Of a DNA stretch of 64,000 nt, positions 46,674-54,632 are shown one piece after another; position 1 is the stretch's first letter; every line of letters starts with the position of its first letter. The notes under the pieces were generated by a model that made no database searches, was not told the DNA's origin, and worked only from the letters and a program-made list of their open reading frames with translations. Source of the stretch: Bradyrhizobium barranii subsp. barranii (GTDB taxonomy: Bacteria > Pseudomonadota > Alphaproteobacteria > Rhizobiales > Xanthobacteraceae); the NCBI RefSeq assembly GCF_017565645.3, contig NZ_CP086136.1, positions 3,393,501 through 3,457,500 of the forward strand, in the 5' to 3' direction. The translations under genes and the position numbers were made by a program.

Positions 46674-47752
46674 ATGCAGCCACCGGACTAGATTTCGCAT
46701 CGATCCCGGATCGCATCCAGTCCGAGGTGCAGCGCGCCATCCAGCGCAGCATCAAGGGCGTCGAATATTTCTCGACTTCGGGCCCTTCGCTCGGCTCGAC
46801 TCCGAAGGACGTGCTGCATTCGCGCGGCACCATGAGCCTCTATCACTACCGGCCGATGTCCGACGAGATCTACCGCGTGCCGGTCTTGATCGTGATGGCG
46901 ACCACCAATCGCGGCTACATCCTCGATCTCGTGCCTGGTCAGAGCTTCATCGAGTTCCTGCTCAAGCGCGGCTACGACGTCTACATGCTGGACTGGAGCG
47001 CGCCGCGGCCGGAGGAGAAGAGCCTGCGCATGGAGGACTACGTCCTCGACTTCATCCCGGATTGCGTCCGCCGCGTGCAGGCCGATTCCGGCGAGCAGGA
47101 CGTCTCCGTGATCGGCTATTGCTTCGGCGGCGTGCTGTCCCTGCTCTATGGCTCGATCCACAAGGACGGGCCGATGAAGAATTTGATCTGCTTCACCACC
47201 CCGATCGATTTCCGCGAGATGAAGCTGTTCTCCAATTTCTCCGACCGCCGCTATTTCGACGTCGACCGCCTCGTCGACAGCGTCGGCAACGTGCCGCCGG
47301 AGATGATCCTGTCCTCGTTCGAGATGCTGCGTCCGGCCTCGCGCACGGTGAGCCAGATCCAGCTTTGGGAAAACATCTGGAACGATGAGTTCGTGAAATC
47401 GTACCGCATGTTCGACCGCTGGGCGACCGACACGCTGCCGCTTGCGGGCGAGTATTTCCGCACGATCACCAAGGATCTGATGTGGGACAACAAGCTGTTC
47501 AACGACACTATGTCGGTCGGCGGCCGCGCGGCGAAGCTCGAAGACATCAAGGTGCCGTTCCTGCATGCGGTTGCCGAGCACGATCACATCGTGCCGTATG
47601 ACGCCGCAAAGCACCTGATCGCGAAGATCGGATCCGATGACAAGGAAGAGGTGATGCTGAAGGGCGGTCACGTCTCGCTTGTTGCCGGCGCCAACGCTGT
47701 GAAACGGCTGTGGCCGAAACTGGATTCCTGGCTGGGGAAGAGATCGACATGA
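46670..47752 (+). CDS. phaC: Class III-type poly(R)-hydroxyalkanoate synthase
   Basis: The 360-residue protein has the size of class III PhaC and the lipase-like box GYCFGG with catalytic Cys151. D305 in AEHDHIVP and H334 in GGHVSLV complete the triad. It polymerises (R)-3-hydroxyacyl-CoA into polyester granules with its PhaE-type partner. The YDVYMLDWSAPRPEE block and the WDNKLFNDT stretch are typical. It overlaps genes on both sides by 4 bases, so it is translated in a coupled operon with the GNAT protein downstream. The start ATG at 46670 is preferred over a longer shadow frame. Confidence 0.9.
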   Translation: MNAATGLDFASIPDRIQSEVQRAIQRSIKGVEYFSTSGPSLGSTPKDVLHSRGTMSLYHYRPMSDEIYRVPVLIVMATTNRGYILDLVPGQSFIEFLLKRGYDVYMLDWSAPRPEEKSLRMEDYVLDFIPDCVRRVQADSGEQDVSVIGYCFGGVLSLLYGSIHKDGPMKNLICFTTPIDFREMKLFSNFSDRRYFDVDRLVDSVGNVPPEMILSSFEMLRPASRTVSQIQLWENIWNDEFVKSYRMFDRWATDTLPLAGEYFRTITKDLMWDNKLFNDTMSVGGRAAKLEDIKVPFLHAVAEHDHIVPYDAAKHLIAKIGSDDKEEVMLKGGHVSLVAGANAVKRLWPKLDSWLGKRST

Positions 47753-48342
47753 GTGAGCAGCGTTCCTATCCGCGTCAGGTCAAGACCGACGCTGGCGATA
47801 TCGAGATCCGCCTGATGTCGCCTGCGGACGAGGCCGCGATGCTGGCCTTCGGCAAGGGCCTGCCGACCCATGATCTGTTGTTCCTGCCGCGCAACATCAG
47901 CGAGCCGAAGGTGCTCTCGGCCTGGGTCAAGGAGATCGAGCGCGGCGCGATTACCAGCCTGCTCGCGGTCAGGGACGCCGAGGTCGTCGGCTGCGGCACG
48001 CTGGTGCGCGATCCGCATTCCTGGTCGCCCCATGTCGGCGAGATCCGGATGGTTGTTTCCCTCGACGTGCGCGGGAAGGGGGTCGGGCGGGCGCTCTCGC
48101 AGGAGACTTTTGCGCTCGCGCTCGGCGCCGGCCTGGAAAAGCTTTCGGTCCAGATGACGGTCGACCAGCAGGCGGCGATCGCCCTGTTCGAGAGCCTCGG
48201 CTTCAAGGCCGAGGCGCTGCTGCGGGACCATGTCCGGGACGTCGACGGCAAGACCCACGACATTGTCGTGCTCGGGCACAATATTGCGCAGGTGCAGGCC
48301 CAAATGGAGGCCTATGGGCTGCCGGGTGCAGTCCAGCATTAG
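47749..48342 (+). CDS. GNAT family N-acetyltransferase
   Basis: The protein has 197 residues from the ATG at 47749, which overlaps the PHA synthase stop. The acetyl-CoA-binding loop VSLDVRGKGVGRALSQ (R/Q-x-x-G-x-G/A form) and the later IALFESLGFKAEAL are typical GNAT motifs. Its substrate is unknown. Co-translation with PhaC suggests a role linked to acyl-CoA or granule proteins, but this is only position-based. Confidence 0.83.
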   Translation: MSEQRSYPRQVKTDAGDIEIRLMSPADEAAMLAFGKGLPTHDLLFLPRNISEPKVLSAWVKEIERGAITSLLAVRDAEVVGCGTLVRDPHSWSPHVGEIRMVVSLDVRGKGVGRALSQETFALALGAGLEKLSVQMTVDQQAAIALFESLGFKAEALLRDHVRDVDGKTHDIVVLGHNIAQVQAQMEAYGLPGAVQH

Positions 48343-48412
48343 GGGCGGCCGGCTCGTTATCCGGGAACCCGTCTGGCCAGGGAGGCGGCAAATTGCCTTC
48401 CATTGAGGTTGT

Positions 48413-48478
48413 TCACGATTTCGTGATATCGCAGTGCAACACGAATATTGCATCGCACCATTAATCATGTCATATAAG
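48413..48478 (+). promoter_or_regulatory. Phasin promoter region with PhaR-like boxes
   Basis: TGCATCGCACCA (48449-48460) fits the remembered PhaR consensus TGCRNYGCASMA at all 12 positions. A second, weaker box CGCAGTGCAACA (48430-48441) fits 10 of 12. A possible -35 TTGCAT (48448-48453) and -10 TATAAG (48473-48478) place the first box over the -35, as expected for repression. A palindrome TCACGATTTCGTGA starts the region. Confidence 0.6.
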
Positions 48479-48544
48479 CGTGCCCCGGGCCAGTGAGGAC
48501 GGGGTGAGCCCATAGCTCAACCCAATGAGGATGGAGAGAACCCC

Positions 48545-49000
48545 ATGACCACCGAAACCAACACTGCCTTCGAGGGCTTCAAGGACGCTTTCAAGAACAT
48601 CCTGAACCTGGAAGTTCCCGAGGCCGCTCGCGAGTTCGTCAAGAAGTCTGCCAACACCGCCAAGGACCGTGCTGCCGAGGTGTTCGCTGGCTCCGAGCGC
48701 GTGACCGCCGCCGTCGAGAACGCGGTGACCGAGTCCGTCACCGAGGCCGGCAAGATCAGCCGCAACATCCAGCAGGCGATCTATGAAGACGCCGAGGCGT
48801 TCTTCTCGGGCATCGACAAGCTCGCGTCCGCCAAGTCGGTCAGCGAAGCCGTCGAGATCCAGTCGAGCCTGCTCCGCGCCCGCGGCGAAGTCTTCGTCTC
48901 GCGCGCCAAGGCGACCGCCGACTATGTCGGCAAGCTCGCTGCCAACGGTGCGAAGTCCGCTCAGGACAACTTTGCCAAGGTCTACACCAAGACCGCTTGA
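48545..49000 (+). CDS. Phasin family protein
   Basis: The 151-residue protein is almost wholly amphipathic helix with no signal peptide. It matches the alphaproteobacterial phasin pattern, with AFEGFKDAFKNILN near the start and VSEAVEIQSSLLRARGEVFVSRAKA, written in parts, in the second half (VSEAVEIQSSLLRA, RGEVFVSRAKA). Phasins coat PHA granules and control their number. The promoter carries PhaR-like boxes, and a strong terminator follows. It sits just downstream of the PHA synthase operon. Confidence 0.92.
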   Translation: MTTETNTAFEGFKDAFKNILNLEVPEAAREFVKKSANTAKDRAAEVFAGSERVTAAVENAVTESVTEAGKISRNIQQAIYEDAEAFFSGIDKLASAKSVSEAVEIQSSLLRARGEVFVSRAKATADYVGKLAANGAKSAQDNFAKVYTKTA

Positions 49001-49030
49001 TACGGCGCCCTGAGTACAAACTGAAATTTG

Positions 49031-49058
49031 AGGCCCGCTTCGGCGGGCCTTTGTTTTT
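49031..49058 (+). terminator. Rho-independent terminator after the phasin gene
   Basis: AGGCCCGC and GCGGGCCT pair around a TTCG tetraloop, followed by TTGTTTTTT. It lies 30 bases after the phasin stop and is the clearest terminator in the window. Confidence 0.9.
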
Positions 49059-49066
49059 TACGCTGC

Positions 49067-49145
49067 CGTCATTGCGAGCGAAGCGAAGCATACAGTCCGT
49101 CGACGTGGAAAGACTCTGGATTGCTTCGCTTCGCTCGCAATGACG
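49067..49145. repeat. Long palindromic intergenic repeat, family 1 copy 2
   Basis: CGTCATTGCGAGCG at the left end is mirrored by CGCTCGCAATGACG at the right end, the same ends as the copy at 40463-40548. The middle sections of the two copies differ. It lies directly after the phasin terminator. Confidence 0.8.
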
Positions 49146-49162
49146 AGTAGGGTGATGCAGTG

Positions 49163-50449
49163 ATGACCCCACCCGCCACCTTCTCCTTCAACAGCCCCGG
49201 TGACGCCGAACGCGCGGCGGAGCTTCGCCGCATCAAGGCACTGGCGACGCTGGTGCTGGCCTCGACGCTTGCCCTGTTCGTCGTCGCGAAATGGCTTCTG
49301 CCAGTGCATCCTGTGTTCGGCTTCATCGCGGCCTTCGCGGAAGCTGCGACCATCGGCGGGCTCGCCGACTGGTACGCGGTGGTCGCGCTGTTCAAGCGGC
49401 CGCTCGGCCTGCCGATCCCGCACACCGCGATCATCCAGAGCAACCAGGCCCGCATCGCCGACAAGCTGGGCGAGTTCATCCAGGTGCATTTCCTCGACGC
49501 AGGTCCTGTGGAGGCCAAGCTGAAGGAGATCGATTTCGGCTCCTTCGTCGCCGACTGGCTGCGCGACCGCAAGCGCAGCGATGATCTCGCGCGTTTCGCG
49601 CTGCGCCTGCTGCCGGAGGCCGTCTCCGCGACGGAAAGCTCGGGTCTGATGACCTTCATCATTCGCCGCATGTCCTCGCAGCTCCAGGCGATCGACCTTG
49701 CGCCGCTCGCGGCCGGTACGCTGCGCGGCTTCGTCGCGGAAGGGCGGCATCAGATCCTGTTCGACGATCTCCTGCGCGTGATGCACGAGACGCTGAACCA
49801 GACCGAGACGATGGCGATGATCCGCGAGAAGGTGCGCGCGGAGTTGCCGACCCTGCTCAGGCTCTATCGCGCCGACAAGTTTCTGGTGAACAAGATCGTG
49901 GCGTCCGCCACCGCTTTCTTCAACGAGGTGCGCAGCGATCCCAAACATCCGTTTCGCGGCGAATTCGATCGCATGGTGCTGGGCTTCGTCGATCGGCTCG
50001 GCACCGATCAGGCCTATATCGATCGTATCGACGGATTGAAGCGCGATCTGCTCGCCCGGCCGGAGCTTGCCGATCTCGCCCGCACCGTCTGGGCCAACAC
50101 GCGCTCCTTCATCGAGCGCAGCGCGAGCGGCGAGACGCAGGTGCTGCAGCATCATCTTGCCGGCATGTTCGTCGCAGCGGGCGAGGCGCTCGCCGGCGAT
50201 GCCGAGCTCCGCGGCGAGATCAACAAGGGTCTGGTGGCGGTGCTGCGCAGCTTCGTTGCGGATCAGAAGAGCGGCGTCTCGACCTTCATTTCCGACCAGG
50301 TCAAGGCGTGGGATATGGCGCAGCTGATTTCGCTGATTGAAATCAACATCGGCCGCGACCTGCAATACATCCGCTTCAACGGTTCGCTGATCGGCGGGCT
50401 CGCAGGTCTTGCGCTCTACTCCGTAGAATTCCTGCTTCGATGGTTGTGA
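49163..50449 (+). CDS. DUF445 family membrane protein
   Basis: The 428-residue protein has a membrane segment near residues 26-43 and another at the very C-terminus (GSLIGGLAGLALYSVEFLL). The conserved N-terminal AAFAEAATIGGLADWYAVVALF block defines DUF445. The long middle part is helical and faces one side of the membrane. The family is uncharacterised. A GTG one codon upstream of the chosen ATG is also in frame. It stands alone between a repeat and the second lipase-like gene. Confidence 0.85.
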   Translation: MTPPATFSFNSPGDAERAAELRRIKALATLVLASTLALFVVAKWLLPVHPVFGFIAAFAEAATIGGLADWYAVVALFKRPLGLPIPHTAIIQSNQARIADKLGEFIQVHFLDAGPVEAKLKEIDFGSFVADWLRDRKRSDDLARFALRLLPEAVSATESSGLMTFIIRRMSSQLQAIDLAPLAAGTLRGFVAEGRHQILFDDLLRVMHETLNQTETMAMIREKVRAELPTLLRLYRADKFLVNKIVASATAFFNEVRSDPKHPFRGEFDRMVLGFVDRLGTDQAYIDRIDGLKRDLLARPELADLARTVWANTRSFIERSASGETQVLQHHLAGMFVAAGEALAGDAELRGEINKGLVAVLRSFVADQKSGVSTFISDQVKAWDMAQLISLIEINIGRDLQYIRFNGSLIGGLAGLALYSVEFLLRWL

Positions 50450-50548
50450 CTTTTGCGTCACGGACGCTGGCATTCACGCGCGGGCCTATTGTCGCCTTGG
50501 GCTTCACCCGCTTGAATGTCCGGAACCGGCCGCCTAGCTGATTCATGC

Positions 50549-50560
50549 TGCGTTGCGGAA
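50549..50560 (+). promoter_or_regulatory. PhaR-like box upstream of the second lipase-like gene
   Basis: TGCGTTGCGGAA matches 11 of 12 positions of TGCRNYGCASMA. It lies 90 bases before the start codon. Its core TGCGTTGC is identical to the box at 36720, in front of the other operon holding a paralog of this gene. Confidence 0.35.
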
Positions 50561-50650
50561 CGTTCGAGAAGCCGGACTGTTGGAATTCGTACCCATTTGC
50601 CGGCATCGCAACCGGTAGCCTTTTCAGCAATTCTGCCCAGGGGACCATTG

Positions 50651-51421
50651 ATGACCGCTACTGCCCAGACGCTGCGTCCGCCGTCCCGCACCTTGATGTT
50701 CCTGGAAGGGCGCGCGATCCACGAGTTCGGCGCATTCCTCGGCGCACTGCCGCTGCTGAGCCTCGCGCCCCGCGGCGATGGGCATCCGGTGCTGGTGTTC
50801 CCGGGCCTCGTGGCCTCCGACGCGTCGACGCGCGCGCTACGCACGTTTCTGACCAGTAAGGGCTACGCGGCAAGCGGCTGGCGCCAGGGCCGCAACTACG
50901 GTCTGCGCGAGGGCGTGCAGCATGCGATGGTCGATCTCGTGCAGGAGCTCAGTGACAAGCATGGCCGCAAGATCAGCCTGGTCGGCTGGAGCCTCGGCGG
51001 CCTCTATGCGCGCCAGCTCGCCAAGATGATGCCCGCGCGCGTGCGCCAGGTGATCACGCTCGGCAGCCCCTTCGCGGGCGACCCCCGTTCGACCAATGCC
51101 TGGCGCGTCTATGAGTGGGCGAGCGGGCGGAAGTCCGATGAGGTCGATCCGCAGTTCGGCGGCGAGCTCGCCGTCCCGCCGCCGGTGCCGACCACCGCCA
51201 TCTTCAGCCGTACCGACGGCGTCTGCGCCTGGCAGGGCTGTATGGAGAAGACGGGAGCGCAGACCGAGAGCATCGAGGTCGAGAGCAGCCATTGCGGTAT
51301 GGGCCATCATCCCGCCGCCGTCTATGCGGTCGCCGACCGCCTCGCGCAGAAGGAAGGCCAGTGGCGGCCGTTCGACCGCAGCGGCTGGCGCAGCATGGTC
51401 TATCCCGATCCGCATCGGTAA
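50651..51421 (+). CDS. Alpha/beta hydrolase, triacylglycerol lipase-like (paralog 2)
   Basis: The 256-residue protein, from the ATG at 50651 (AGGGGAC ribosome site), is clearly related to the hydrolase at 37041-37841. It has the nucleophile S114 in VGWSLGGLYAR, the matching APRGDGHPVLVFPG region, an aspartate in FSRTDGVCAWQG and a histidine in ESSHCGMGHHPAAVYA. It has no signal peptide. It probably acts on intracellular esters such as stored lipid or PHA. It stands alone here, without an acyltransferase neighbour. Confidence 0.82.
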   Translation: MTATAQTLRPPSRTLMFLEGRAIHEFGAFLGALPLLSLAPRGDGHPVLVFPGLVASDASTRALRTFLTSKGYAASGWRQGRNYGLREGVQHAMVDLVQELSDKHGRKISLVGWSLGGLYARQLAKMMPARVRQVITLGSPFAGDPRSTNAWRVYEWASGRKSDEVDPQFGGELAVPPPVPTTAIFSRTDGVCAWQGCMEKTGAQTESIEVESSHCGMGHHPAAVYAVADRLAQKEGQWRPFDRSGWRSMVYPDPHR

Positions 51422-51430
51422 GCGGGGCCT

Positions 51431-51553
51431 GCATGGTTCGAGACGCGCGGCTTTGCCGCGCTCCTCACCATGAGGACTGAGAGCTAGTGATGCCGCGCGA
51501 AAGTGATCAGACCTCATCCTGAGGAGGCGCAAAGCGCCGTCTCGAAGGATCGA
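51431..51553. repeat. Composite palindromic repeat, family 2 copy A
   Basis: It has two parts: GGTTCGAGACG-(palindrome)-CTCCTCACCATGAGG, then CCTCATCCTGAGGAG-(palindrome)-CGTCTCGAAGGAT. Related units occur at 58087-58205, in the opposite orientation. It lies just upstream of paaX. Confidence 0.7.
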
Positions 51554-51623
51554 GCCCGGTTCGCGCTTTGATTGTCGCCCCCGTCCATTGTCGCGCCCGC
51601 ACCAAACGCGCTATGCCTCGGGC

Positions 51624-52490
51624 ATGGCGCATCCGCTCTCCCGCATCATCGACCAGCTCAAGCGTGAGCCGTCACGCACGGGCTCCATCGTCATCACCGT
51701 GTTCGGCGACGCCATCGTGCCGCGCGGCGGCTCGGTGTGGCTCGGCACGCTGTTGGAGTTCTTCGAGAGTGTGGACATCGATAGCGGCGTGGTGCGCACC
51801 GCGATGTCACGCCTTGCTGCCGATGGCTGGCTGACACGCGAAAAGGTTGGCCGGAACAGTTTTTATCGCCTGGCCGATAAAGGAAGTCAGACCTTCGAGG
51901 CCGCCACGCGCCACATCTACGATCCGCCATCGTCGGACTGGACCGGGCGCTTCGAGCTGCTCCTGATCGGCAACGGCGAGGATCGCGACGTCTCGCGCGA
52001 AGCGCTGCGCAACGCGGGCTTCGGCAGTCCGCTGCCCGGCGTGTGGGTCGCGCCATCAGGTGTGCCGGTGCCGGACGAGGCTGCCGGAGCGATCCGTCTT
52101 GAAGTCTCGGCTGAGGATGACAGCGGGCGCCGTCTGCTCAGCGCGAGCTGGCCGCTGGACCGCACCGCCGACGCCTATCTGAAATTCATGAAGACGTTCG
52201 AGCCGCTCCGTGCCGCTATCGCGCGCGGTGCGGATCTGTCCGAGGCGGACGCCTTCACCGCGCGCATCCTGCTGATCCACTACTATCGCCGCGTCGTGTT
52301 GCGCGATCCGCTGCTGCCCGAGAGCCTGCTGCCGGGCGACTGGCCTGGCAGGGCAGCACGTGAACTCTGCGGCGAGGTCTATCGCGCGCTGCTTGCGCCG
52401 TCGGAACAATGGCTTGATAGCCATGGAACCAACGAGAAGGGGCCACTGCCGCCGGCTCGAAAGCTCCTGGAGCGGAGGTTCGAGGCCTGA
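51624..52490 (+). CDS. paaX: Phenylacetic acid degradation operon negative regulator PaaX
   Basis: From the ATG at 51624 the protein has 288 residues. A longer start at 51588 lacks a ribosome site, though the chosen one is also weak. The N-terminal winged helix (RTAMSRLAADGWLTREKVGRNSFYRL, in parts RTAMSRLAADGW and LTREKVGRNSFYRL) and the C-terminal domain with LIHYYRRVVLRDPLLPESLLPGDWPG (parts LIHYYRRVVLRDP, LLPESLLPGDWPG) are characteristic of PaaX. It represses paa genes and is released by phenylacetyl-CoA. It is directly upstream of paaA, and the palindrome in that promoter is its likely site. Confidence 0.9.
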   Translation: MAHPLSRIIDQLKREPSRTGSIVITVFGDAIVPRGGSVWLGTLLEFFESVDIDSGVVRTAMSRLAADGWLTREKVGRNSFYRLADKGSQTFEAATRHIYDPPSSDWTGRFELLLIGNGEDRDVSREALRNAGFGSPLPGVWVAPSGVPVPDEAAGAIRLEVSAEDDSGRRLLSASWPLDRTADAYLKFMKTFEPLRAAIARGADLSEADAFTARILLIHYYRRVVLRDPLLPESLLPGDWPGRAARELCGEVYRALLAPSEQWLDSHGTNEKGPLPPARKLLERRFEA

Positions 52491-52498
52491 TTTATATG

Positions 52499-52559
52499 TT
52501 ACAGAAATATCTTGCATGAAGTAGTTTCTGTTATATATTGCCTCCCAATAAACGGGAGG
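52499..52559 (+). promoter_or_regulatory. paaA promoter with candidate PaaX operator
   Basis: TTACAGAAA (52499-52507) and TTTCTGTTA (52525-52533) form an inverted repeat with one mismatch. A -10 TATATT (52534-52539) with a weak -35 TTGCAT (52512-52517) at 16-base spacing sits within it, so a bound repressor would block the polymerase. GGGAGG (52554-52559) is the ribosome site for paaA. Confidence 0.6.
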
Positions 52560-52565
52560 ATGCGC

Positions 52566-53558
52566 ATGTATACCCAGGCGCTGAATACGGCCGAGACCGA
52601 CGATCGCGGTCTCGAGGATGCGGCGAAGGCTGCGCAGTTCCAGGCCCGCATCGATGCCGAGGAGCGCATCGAGCCGAACGACTGGATGCCGGCGGCCTAT
52701 CGCAAGACGCTCACCCGCCAGATCTCCCAGCACGCCCATTCCGAAATCGTTGGCATGCTGCCTGAGGGCAACTGGATCACGCGCGCGCCGACCTTGCGCC
52801 GCAAGGCGGCGCTGCTGGCCAAGGTGCAGGACGAGTGCGGCCACGGGCTCTATCTCTATGCCGCCGCCGAGACGCTCGGCACCTCGCGTGAAGAGCTGGT
52901 CGATGCCATGCTCGCCGGCAAGGCCAAATATTCCTCGATCTTCAACTATCCGACGCTGACCTGGGCCGATATCGGCACCATCGGCTGGCTGGTCGACGGC
53001 GCTGCGATCATGAACCAGATCCCGTTGTGTCGCTGCTCCTATGGCCCGTACGCACGCGCGATGATCCGCGTCTGCAAGGAGGAATCTTTCCACCAGCGCC
53101 AGGGCTACGAGATCATGCTGACGCTGTGCCGCGGCTCGGATGAGCAGAAGGCGATGGCGCAGGATGCGCTGAACCGCTGGTGGTGGCCGGTGCTGATGAT
53201 GTTCGGTCCGCCCGATGCGACGAGCCAACACAGCGACACATCGACCAAGTGGAAGATCAAGCGCTTCTCCAATGACGAGCTACGCCAGAAATTTGTCGAT
53301 GCCACCGTGCCGCAGGCGCAATATCTCGGGCTCACCATCCCCGATCCCGGCATGACGCAGGACGCCGAAGGCCACTGGCGCTACAGCGAGATCGACTGGA
53401 CCGAATTCAAACAGGTGCTCGCCGGCAACGGCCCCTGCAACCGCGATCGGCTCGCCGCGCGTCGCAAGGCGCACGATGAGGGCGCCTGGGTGCGTGAGGC
53501 GGCAGCTAGCTATGCCGCAAAGCGCGCGCAGCGTCAGACCGCACAAGCCGCGGAATAA
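52566..53558 (+). CDS. paaA: 1,2-phenylacetyl-CoA epoxidase subunit A (catalytic, diiron)
   Basis: The 330-residue protein matches PaaA, the catalytic subunit of the multicomponent oxygenase that makes ring-1,2-epoxyphenylacetyl-CoA. Diiron ligands are expected in the [11 protein letters not shown] and [12 protein letters not shown] motifs, both of ExxH type. The N-terminal [23 protein letters not shown] region (in parts [12 protein letters not shown] and [10 protein letters not shown]) is typical. The ATG at 52566 has GGGAGG 6 bases upstream. An ATG 6 bases earlier abuts the ribosome site and is unlikely. It leads the paaABCDE operon. Confidence 0.97.
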   Translation: MYTQALNTAETDDRGLEDAAKAAQFQARIDAEERIEPNDWMPAAYRKTLTRQISQHAHSEIVGMLPEGNWITRAPTLRRKAALLAKVQDECGHGLYLYAAAETLGTSREELVDAMLAGKAKYSSIFNYPTLTWADIGTIGWLVDGAAIMNQIPLCRCSYGPYARAMIRVCKEESFHQRQGYEIMLTLCRGSDEQKAMAQDALNRWWWPVLMMFGPPDATSQHSDTSTKWKIKRFSNDELRQKFVDATVPQAQYLGLTIPDPGMTQDAEGHWRYSEIDWTEFKQVLAGNGPCNRDRLAARRKAHDEGAWVREAAASYAAKRAQRQTAQAAE

Positions 53559-53568
53559 GGAGATCATG

Positions 53569-53856
53569 ATGGCCACGCCAAATACGCCGCTGTGGGAGGT
53601 CTTCATTCGCAGCCGCAACGGGCTCGCGCACAAGCATGTCGGCTCGCTGCATGCGAACGACGCCACCATGGCCCTGCAGGCCGCACGCGACATCTACACC
53701 CGCCGCGGCGAGGGCCTGTCGATCTGGGTCGTGCCGTCGACCGCGATCACCGCGAGCGATCCCGCCGAGAAGGGAATGATGTTCGAGCCGGCGGAATCGA
53801 AGATCTACCGGCATCCGACCTTCTATGAGGTGCCTGAGGAAGTGGGGCACATGTGA
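53569..53856 (+). CDS. paaB: 1,2-phenylacetyl-CoA epoxidase subunit B
   Basis: The small 95-residue subunit has WEVFIRSRNGLAHKHVGSLHA, read in parts as WEVFIRSRNGLAHKHVG and SLHANDATMAL, which is diagnostic of PaaB. It bridges the catalytic complex and has no catalytic metal. Two ATG codons stand in tandem (53566 and 53569). The second has the better distance from GGAG. The stop overlaps the paaC start. Confidence 0.95.
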   Translation: MATPNTPLWEVFIRSRNGLAHKHVGSLHANDATMALQAARDIYTRRGEGLSIWVVPSTAITASDPAEKGMMFEPAESKIYRHPTFYEVPEEVGHM

Positions 53857-54632
53857 TGCTTGTGGCCAACGTCCAGGTCGCGGAAACGCCGCTGGTGCTC
53901 TATGCGCTGCGCCGCGCCGACGATGCGCTGATCCTCGGTCATCGCCTGTCGGAATGGTGCGGACATGCGCCGATGCTGGAAGAGGACATGGCGCTCTCCA
54001 ACATCGCGCTCGATCTCATCGGCCAGGCGCGTGAGCTCTACACCTACGCCGCCAAGGCCGAAGGCAAGGACAACAACGAGGACAAGCTCGCCTATTTGCG
54101 CGACGTCAGGCAGTACCGCAACCTTCTGCTGGTCGAGCAGCCGAATGGCGACTTTGCCCAGACCCTGGTGCGGCAGTTCTTCTATTCCGCCTTCGCGGAC
54201 CTTTATTGGCGCGCAATGATGGCCTCGCGTGATCCGACGCTCGCGGCCATTGCCGCCAAGTCCGAGAAGGAGAGCGCTTATCATCTGCGCCATGCCTCGG
54301 AATGGATCATTCGGCTCGGCGACGGCACCGGTGAGAGTCACGCCAGGGCGCAGGCCGCGATCGACCACCTCTGGGCCTTCACCGGTGAGATGTTCGCCGT
54401 CGATGACGGAGAGCGCGCCCTGATCCATGCCGGTATCGCGATTGATCCCGGCAGCTTGCGCGGTCGCTGGCTGACGACACTCTCCGATGTCGTCAGCGAA
54501 GCAACACTCACACTGCCGCAAAACGACTGGATGCAGCAAGGTGGGCGTTCCGGCCGCCACAGCGAGCATCTCGGCCATCTCCTGTCCGAGCTGCAATCGA
54601 TGCAACGCACCTTCCCGGGGCAGACATGGTGA
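53856..54632 (+). CDS. paaC: 1,2-phenylacetyl-CoA epoxidase subunit C (structural)
   Basis: The 258-residue helical subunit is paired with PaaA in the epoxidase. Its LGHRLSEWCGHAPMLEEDMALSNIALD region (parts LGHRLSEWCGHAP and LEEDMALSNIALD) and YHLRHASEWIIRLGDGT are typical. It is related to diiron proteins but in known complexes it is structural and lacks an active iron centre. The ATG overlaps the paaB stop (TGATG) and the end overlaps paaD by 7 bases, so the operon is tightly coupled. Confidence 0.95.
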   Translation: MLVANVQVAETPLVLYALRRADDALILGHRLSEWCGHAPMLEEDMALSNIALDLIGQARELYTYAAKAEGKDNNEDKLAYLRDVRQYRNLLLVEQPNGDFAQTLVRQFFYSAFADLYWRAMMASRDPTLAAIAAKSEKESAYHLRHASEWIIRLGDGTGESHARAQAAIDHLWAFTGEMFAVDDGERALIHAGIAIDPGSLRGRWLTTLSDVVSEATLTLPQNDWMQQGGRSGRHSEHLGHLLSELQSMQRTFPGQTW

